Position numbers and translations under genes: made by a program
Shown here: positions 16,619 to 21,315 of the stretch, piece after piece
Numbering within the stretch: the first letter of the stretch is position 1
How the letters are laid out: every line of letters begins with the position of its first letter
Assembly (NCBI GenBank): GCA_031539165.1
Contig: JAVKLK010000040.1
Coordinates: forward strand, 1-21,315
Direction of reading: 5' to 3'
Length of the DNA stretch: 21,315 nucleotides
Source of the DNA: CAIVSN01 sp031539165
GTDB taxonomy: Bacteria; Patescibacteriota; Gracilibacteria; BD1-5; UBA2023
The notes under the pieces: model-generated
What the model was told of the DNA's origin: nothing
Database searches by the model: none
Seen by the model: the letters and a program-made list of their open reading frames with translations, nothing else

Positions 16619-17161
16619 TTACCATTTCATTTTTCCGATGGAAAACGTCGTATTTCCGATATCCCGAGAAATACGAATAATCGAGCCAGTCAAAGACACA
16701 AGGTGTGTCGGAGAAAGTTTCACCCGACTATAGCCCCCGAGAGTTTCAAGCACGAGTGTTCCTGAATTTGATACAAGAGAAAGGGTTACCCCAGTAGAAG
16801 TACAGCCAGAGAAAGGTGTAGCTCCATCATTTCATTGGTAGCAAAACGGTGCCGTTCCTCAGGTGCTTGTTATGGAGAGGGATCCAGAAGATATCCAAGA
16901 TACCTGCTCTGTGGAGGAATTATATACAATCTTCTCCCCTTGAATCAATGAGCTTGAATATCCATCAGGGAGCACACCGGTTCCAGTAGAACGAATCGCC
17001 CGACTGTAGTCATCAAGAGCAATCCAATCCTCAGTCGAAGCAGAGAATCGAGTACGGATAGCGTCTTTCACCGACTCAGAAAAAGCGGCAAAGCTCAGAA
17101 GCGCAAAGCTTGTGAGAAAGAGAACGATAAGGAGTGTGGAACCCCGAACACCAAGCATCAT
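16619..17161 (-). CDS. Pilin-like membrane-anchored protein
   Basis: 180 residues from the ATG at 17161, with TGA-Gly at 101 and 110. The start MMLGVRGSTLLIVLFLTSFA resembles a short type IV prepilin or PilX-like leader: a Gly followed by a hydrophobic helix of about 22 residues. The usual Glu5 of major pilins is missing, so it may be a minor pilin or a simple anchored protein. The rest is a Ser/Thr/Gly-rich, beta-looking ectodomain with two cysteines (CYQGNDG and SGCTS), which may form a disulfide. The TTG at 17179 is rejected because the -10 box lies just upstream of 17161. Likely in an operon with the dnaJ-like gene. Stop TAA. Confidence 0.65.
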
Positions 17162-17168
17162 ATTCTCC

Positions 17169-17174
17169 AGTATA
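17169..17174 (-). promoter_or_regulatory. -10 box of the pilin-like gene, predicted leaderless
   Basis: Minus-strand TATACT ends 7 bases before the ATG at 17161. No good -35. The GGAG between them is too close to act as a normal ribosome site. Confidence 0.5.
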
Positions 17175-17209
17175 CTCAAATTTTCTCTACAAAAAAAGGC
17201 ATTGCATCG

Positions 17210-17215
17210 TATACT
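17210..17215 (+). promoter_or_regulatory. Candidate uvrC -10 box
   Basis: TATACT, 24 bases before the ATG at 17240, giving a leader of about 18 nt that ends in TTTTATTTTTC. No convincing -35. Confidence 0.4.
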
Positions 17216-17239
17216 CGTTGAAACATCGTTTTATTTTTC

Positions 17240-19129
17240 ATGAAGCAATCTATCGAGCATCTTCTCAAGCTTCTTCCAGCACGCCCCTGAGTCTACCAAA
17301 TGATGGGAAAGGCGGGGAAAATTTTGTATGTCGGGAAGTCAGTGCACCTCAAAAATCGAGTGAGCTCGTATTTCAATGGAACAAGCAAACTTAATGCAGC
17401 GAAATCACAAATGGTGGGTCAGGTGGAGAGCATTGAGTGGATTGAAACATCGACCGAAATTGAAGCACTGGTGCTCGAGACAAATCTCATCAAAAAATAT
17501 CGACCGAAGTACAACATTCTGATGAAAGATGACAAAAATCTGACCTATATAGCCATAGGTGGAGGACCGATACCAGAAGTATATCGGACTCGTCAGAAAC
17601 CTGAAGGGACGTTTTTTGGTCCATATACCTCTGGAACAAATGTCTCTCACACACTTCGGACACTTCGAAGAATTTTTAAGATTCGAGCGTGTCGAATGCG
17701 ATTTGGGGTCAATGAGCAGAAGCAGCCCGTAATTCTTGCTAAAGCAGGGAAAGTCCCCCCTTGCATGGATTATTATATTGGTCTCTGTCCTGCTCCTTGT
17801 CTTCTGGAGCAAGATAAAATCCAGGCTCACTCACAAAATGTGGAAGCTCTCAAGAAATTTTTACGAGGACAGATGGGTGAAGTACTGACGGAACTTCGAG
17901 AAACTATGATGAAACGAGCAAAAGATCAGCAGTTTGAAGAAGCACAAAAAATCAAAGAACAAATAGAGGCCATCGGGATGCTCGGACAAAAACAGATTGC
18001 CCGAGATGCTGTTCGCTGATCGTATGATTCCATTGTATTCTTAGAAAAATACGATGCCTATTTCTTGGGAATTACCCCGATTAGAAATGGGGAAATTCAG
18101 GGGGTTCATCATATAAAAATTGAGTCCTGAGTTGAAGAATCAGCGGAGGAGATATTTGAACATGCTCTCGCTGAATACTACAGCGGAGAGGAAGGAGAGG
18201 AGTGTATCACACTTCTTATGGAATACCCTATTCTCTCGGATGTGCTTCTGGAATACCTCCACAAAAGAAATCTTTCGCTCGAAGTGCCAAGTCAGGGCAC
18301 AAAGACCGACCTTCTCACTTTTACAAAAACCAATCTCATCGGATTCGCGTATCGTGATGCGATGGAACATTTGACGAAAAAAACCCTCTCCAAGGGAACC
18401 ATGAAACATATTCTTGAGGAGATTGGATATAGTGTTCCAGAAGTGGGGGCCATTACATTTGAATGTTATGATAATTCCCATACAAATGGCCAATTTACCG
18501 CAGCCTCACGCTCCGTAATCGTAAATGGGAAAGCAGACACTTCTCTCTATCGCAAATATAAACTCAAAACTCTGGAAGAGGATAAAATCGATGATTTTGA
18601 GAGCATGCGGGAAATCATGCAACGCCGAACGATTGAAGGATTTGAACAAAACAACTTTCCAACTCTCATTATCCTCGACGGAGGAAAAGGGCAGCTCTCA
18701 AGCGCGCTAGAATGAGTAGAGCGCGCAATCCAAATACTTGCCGAAAGACAAGGAGATCTTCCTGATCGAAAAAAACTTCCCTCTTTTTGTTCTCTCGCAA
18801 AACGAGAAGAGGAAATATTTACTCCTGAGTGCGAAGAATCCGTCCGATTTGAGCACGGAAGCGCTGAGCTCATGCTTTTGCAGCAAATCCGAGATGAAGC
18901 CCACCGTTTTGCGATTAATTTCAATCGATCCAGTCGAAGCAAGGCAATGAAGAAAAACATTCTTGAAGAACTTCCAGGTTTTGGTCCAGTAACACGAAAG
19001 AAGCTCCTGAAACTTGCTGGATCAGTTGATGGAATACGTGAACTTCCTCTCGATGCTATTGAGTCCATTTGCACCAAACCACAAATAGAGATTCTTCAAA
19101 GTCACGGACTCCTTGATATTGACAAATAA
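17240..19129 (+). CDS. uvrC: Excinuclease ABC subunit C
   Basis: 629 residues through four TGA-Gly codons (17, 260, 297, 492); UvrC is usually about 600. UvrC makes the dual incisions in nucleotide excision repair. The GIY-YIG nuclease begins at P16-G17-V18-Y19 and continues with ILYVGK (28-33). Cysteines 151, 175, 183 and 187 match the iron-sulfur cluster site. A UVR (UvrB-binding) motif lies at about 215-250. The RNase H-like second nuclease shows ECYDNSH, LIILDGGKGQL and RDEAHRFAINFNR. A helix-hairpin-helix region ends the protein (LPGFGPVTRKKLL). Every domain is intact only with TGA=Gly; Gly17 and Gly492 flank key motifs. Stop TAA. Confidence 0.97.
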
Positions 19130-19146
19130 ATAATTCAGCCTATAAA
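19119..19146 (+). promoter_or_regulatory. Promoter of the unknown 224-residue gene
   Basis: Perfect -35 TTGACA (19119-19124), 16-bp spacer, -10 TATAAA (19141-19146). It overlaps the uvrC stop codon. Predicted leader about 17 nt, ending in CCTCTCCCCCA. Confidence 0.7.
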
Positions 19147-19169
19147 TTTGTAACTTTACCTCTCCCCCA

Positions 19170-19844
19170 ATGCCAAGAGTTACTTCAGAAATCGGTACTC
19201 CTGCTTATACCCCGGTAGTGCCAAATTTACCTTGATGTTCTCTCTCTTCCAGAGAAATCATTCAAGTAAGAATTACCCAGTTTGACAATGCGCTCGCAGA
19301 CTTCTTGCGAATCAACGTAAACCCTTCTCGGCTTTCTTTTCTTCTCCTTCAAACAAAGTGAGGAGCAGATTTTTCGTCAGTAAACCAAGAAGATCAGGCT
19401 TATATAACTTGGGCTCTCGAGCGGTTGGAGTTGAGAAAAAACCAGCACCATCTTCCAGAATATGACGCTTTTTTGGAAAAGGTAGCACATATATACCGTG
19501 ATGCTTGTGGTCTCATAGAAGATGCACTTCACCCACTTACTTTCATCCATCAACAAGCATGAATGGGACAGACCATGGAGGATCATCTCTATTTTGCAAA
19601 CAATGTAACTCTACAGGCTCATGCAACAAAAGAAGTGATAGGAATTGCTGTGCCAAAAATAATCGAACAGGTTCTCGATTTACTCGAATACCCTGGATCA
19701 ACGGAAGAATTTCGAATTTCTTTGCTTGATGCACTTCGCATGCGATTGGCTCCACCAGCTCGAACATGGCGAGAGATGCTCGATGCATTGATTGAACTTT
19801 CTCGAGAAGGAGTTTCTGGAGTTCTTGCCAAAAGAATGCATTAG
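19170..19844 (+). CDS. Uncharacterised alpha-helical protein
   Basis: 224 residues with TGA-Gly at 22, 64 and 131. I do not recognise it. The first 30 residues are Pro/Thr/Ser-rich and probably disordered. From about 35 it looks mostly helical and soluble, with no signal peptide or membrane span. Conserved-looking stretches are ITQFDNALADFLRINVNP (about 39-56) and AYITWALERLELRKNQHHL. Only two cysteines are present, at about 23 and 112, and no metal-binding motif is obvious. It has its own strong promoter and a following terminator, so it is an independent unit between uvrC and dnaG. Stop TAG. Codon use and TGA frequency match the host, so it is likely a lineage-specific native gene. Confidence 0.75.
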
Positions 19845-19852
19845 TACTCTCT

Positions 19853-19888
19853 AAAATCGGGAAAAGTAGCAATTCCCGATTTTTTTTC
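19853..19888 (+). terminator. Terminator after the uncharacterised gene
   Basis: AAAATCGGGAA (19853-19863) pairs perfectly with TTCCCGATTTT (19873-19883), 9-nt loop, with further T residues after. Nine bases past the stop. Confidence 0.9.
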
Positions 19889-19894
19889 TATACT
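19889..19894 (+). promoter_or_regulatory. Candidate dnaG -10 box
   Basis: TATACT directly after the terminator T run, predicting a leader of about 35 nt. No -35 is visible, because the terminator occupies that space. Confidence 0.35.
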
Positions 19895-19936
19895 CTCAGA
19901 GGAATGCCTCCACTTGGTACAAGCCCTTAGACACCT

Positions 19937-21315
19937 ATGTCGATTAGTCAAGAGATTGAATCCCGCGTAAATATCGTTGAGCTTGTCTCTCGGTATGTGC
20001 CCCTCAAAAAATCAGGAGCAAATTTCAAGGCGCTCTCCCCCTTTGTGCAAGAGAAAACTCCTTCTTTCATGGTGTCTCCAGCAAAGAATATTGCCTATTG
20101 TTTTTCCAGTAGAAAATGAGGTGGTCCAATCAAGTTTCTTGCGGAAATTGAGCGAATTGATTACCGAGAAGCTATGCAGATGCTCGCAAAAGAAGTAGGA
20201 ATAGAATTAAAGACAGACTTCTACAAAGAGCGCTGATCGAATCAAACCGACGTATACGAGGCATACAAGATTGCTGCAGCATGGTATCATGATGAGCTCA
20301 AACACGCGGAGAATTCGGATAAGCTCGCCTATGTAAAGCGACGAGGCATAACCGATGCTACTATAGAATCCTTCCAGCTTGGATTTTCTGGAGATCCTCG
20401 ATGACTCTGGAATACACTCAAGGCACGAGGCATGTCAGACAAAGATATACTCGATACGGGGATATTCGTGAGCGCTCACCGAGATAAATTCTACGGTCGT
20501 ATTATATTTCCCATATGCAATTACACAGGAAATGTCGTCGCATTCACCGGGAGAATAGTGGATCAATGAGAGCCAAAATATTTGAACTCTCCTGCCTCGC
20601 GTATTTTTAATAAATCGGAAATTCTTTACGGACTGCATCTCGCAAAAAAAGAAATCCAAAGTAAAGGATATGCCATCATTGTAGAATGACAGATGGACAC
20701 GGTGAAGCTCCATCAAGCTGGATACACAAACGCTGTCGGAATTAGTGGAACTGCCCTAACAAAAGAGCACATTCGATTTCTTCGACGACTCACCAGTAAG
20801 GTCTACCTCTGCCTTGATTCTGATAAAGCAGGGGTAAATGCCACCTTTTCTAGTCTTGAATCATTGCTCGGAGAAGAAATGGATTGCAAAATTATCCGAA
20901 TTGAATGAGGAAAAGATCCCGACGAATATATTGAGTCGGGGGGGGATTTTCAGACGCTCATTGCCCATGCTATTTCTCCGATACAGTTCCATCTCTCTGC
21001 CAGTGAAAACCGGTATGATCTCTCGAGTTTCGTTGGAAAAACACAAATTCTCCGGGAAGTACTCAAGTATGTGAGACGCATGACAAACAGAATTGAAGCA
21101 GATATGTCGGTAAAGCAGCTTTCTCGAGCTCTCGATATATCAGAGGAAGTCATCTACGGAGAACTCAAAAACATCAAACTCCCTCCAAAACAATATGTTG
21201 ACTCTGACTCCCTCTCTCTGGATTTGGGACACACCCTCATAGGCTATGCAAGTGCCTATCAACTTTATGATTTGTTTTTGAAGACGATTGATTATACTGA
21301 TGCACACTTTGTGGC
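19937..21315 (+). CDS. dnaG: DNA primase DnaG (3' end beyond window)
   Basis: 459 residues visible, with TGA-Gly at 61, 100, 156, 211, 251 and 324. DnaG makes RNA primers at the replication fork. The N terminus has the CHC2 zinc-finger layout, including EKTPSFMVSP, but three of four ligands are replaced: Ser34, Val37 and Ser58 stand where Cys, His and Cys are expected, leaving only Cys55. The catalytic core is intact: YGRIIFPI, then TOPRIM with VEGQMD (Glu250, Asp254) and CLDSDKAG (Asp294, Asp296), then EGGKDPDEY. The helicase-interaction domain would lie beyond the edge. The ATG follows TTAGACACCT without a Shine-Dalgarno. No stop is reached by 21315. Confidence 0.96.

Noticed and set aside
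17179..17179. TTG start adding six residues to the pilin-like protein
   Set aside because: The TATACT box overlaps those codons, so they would not be transcribed from this promoter.
18547..19077. 176-codon minus-strand frame opposite uvrC
   Set aside because: Low-complexity Ser/Arg-rich translation antisense to the conserved UvrC nuclease and helix-hairpin-helix region.
1..21315. CRISPR arrays, tRNA or rRNA genes, insertion sequences
   Set aside because: No regularly spaced repeats, cloverleaf-like structures, rRNA motifs, transposase genes or flanking inverted repeats were seen.

Overview
This window reads as chromosome from a Patescibacteria (CPR) bacterium that translates UGA as glycine (NCBI genetic code 25), the code used by Gracilibacteria (BD1-5) and Absconditabacteria (SR1). 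Read with the standard code, about half the genes look shattered. Read with TGA=Gly they fuse into intact proteins, and the TGA codons fall on known invariant glycines: MscL G14 and G22, the UvrC N-terminal Pro-Gly-Val-Tyr, the PriA Arg-Arg-Gly, the DnaG TOPRIM Glu-Gly and the DnaJ Gly/Phe linker. I count 44 in-frame TGA codons in 11 genes. Every complete gene ends in TAA or TAG. I cannot separate Gracilibacteria from Absconditabacteria from this window.

Layout. (1) 1-5865: htpX protease, a thioredoxin-fold protein that lost its CxxC, ribosomal protein bL25, a winged-helix regulator, a TIM-barrel isomerase-like protein, serS and a SAM O-methyltransferase, mostly on the minus strand. (2) 5877-11474: an envelope block with a 767-residue VirB6/TrbL-like membrane protein, an exported coiled-coil protein and, divergently, a 759-residue secreted amidase-SpoIID fusion. 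This is the best candidate for a little-described system, possibly cell-contact or secretion related. (3) 11471-15502: mscL, nrdR, a half-length PriA-like protein, an MFS transporter and a SpoU-type RNA methyltransferase. (4) 15576-15912: a small Trp-rich membrane protein followed by a run of RNA hairpins; this stretch looks unlike its surroundings. (5) 15911-21315: a short DnaJ, a pilin-like protein, uvrC, an unknown protein and the start of dnaG, which runs off the right edge.

Expression signals. Many promoters carry a TATACT or TATAAT -10 box very close to the start codon; three genes (serS, the MFS gene, the pilin-like gene) are predicted leaderless. Shine-Dalgarno sequences are almost absent, and many starts follow a pyrimidine-rich run instead. 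The Trp-rich gene, with a textbook AAAGGAG, is the exception. Intrinsic terminators separate several units. No tRNA, rRNA, CRISPR array, insertion sequence or integrase was seen, and no stretch over 300 bases lacks a gene.
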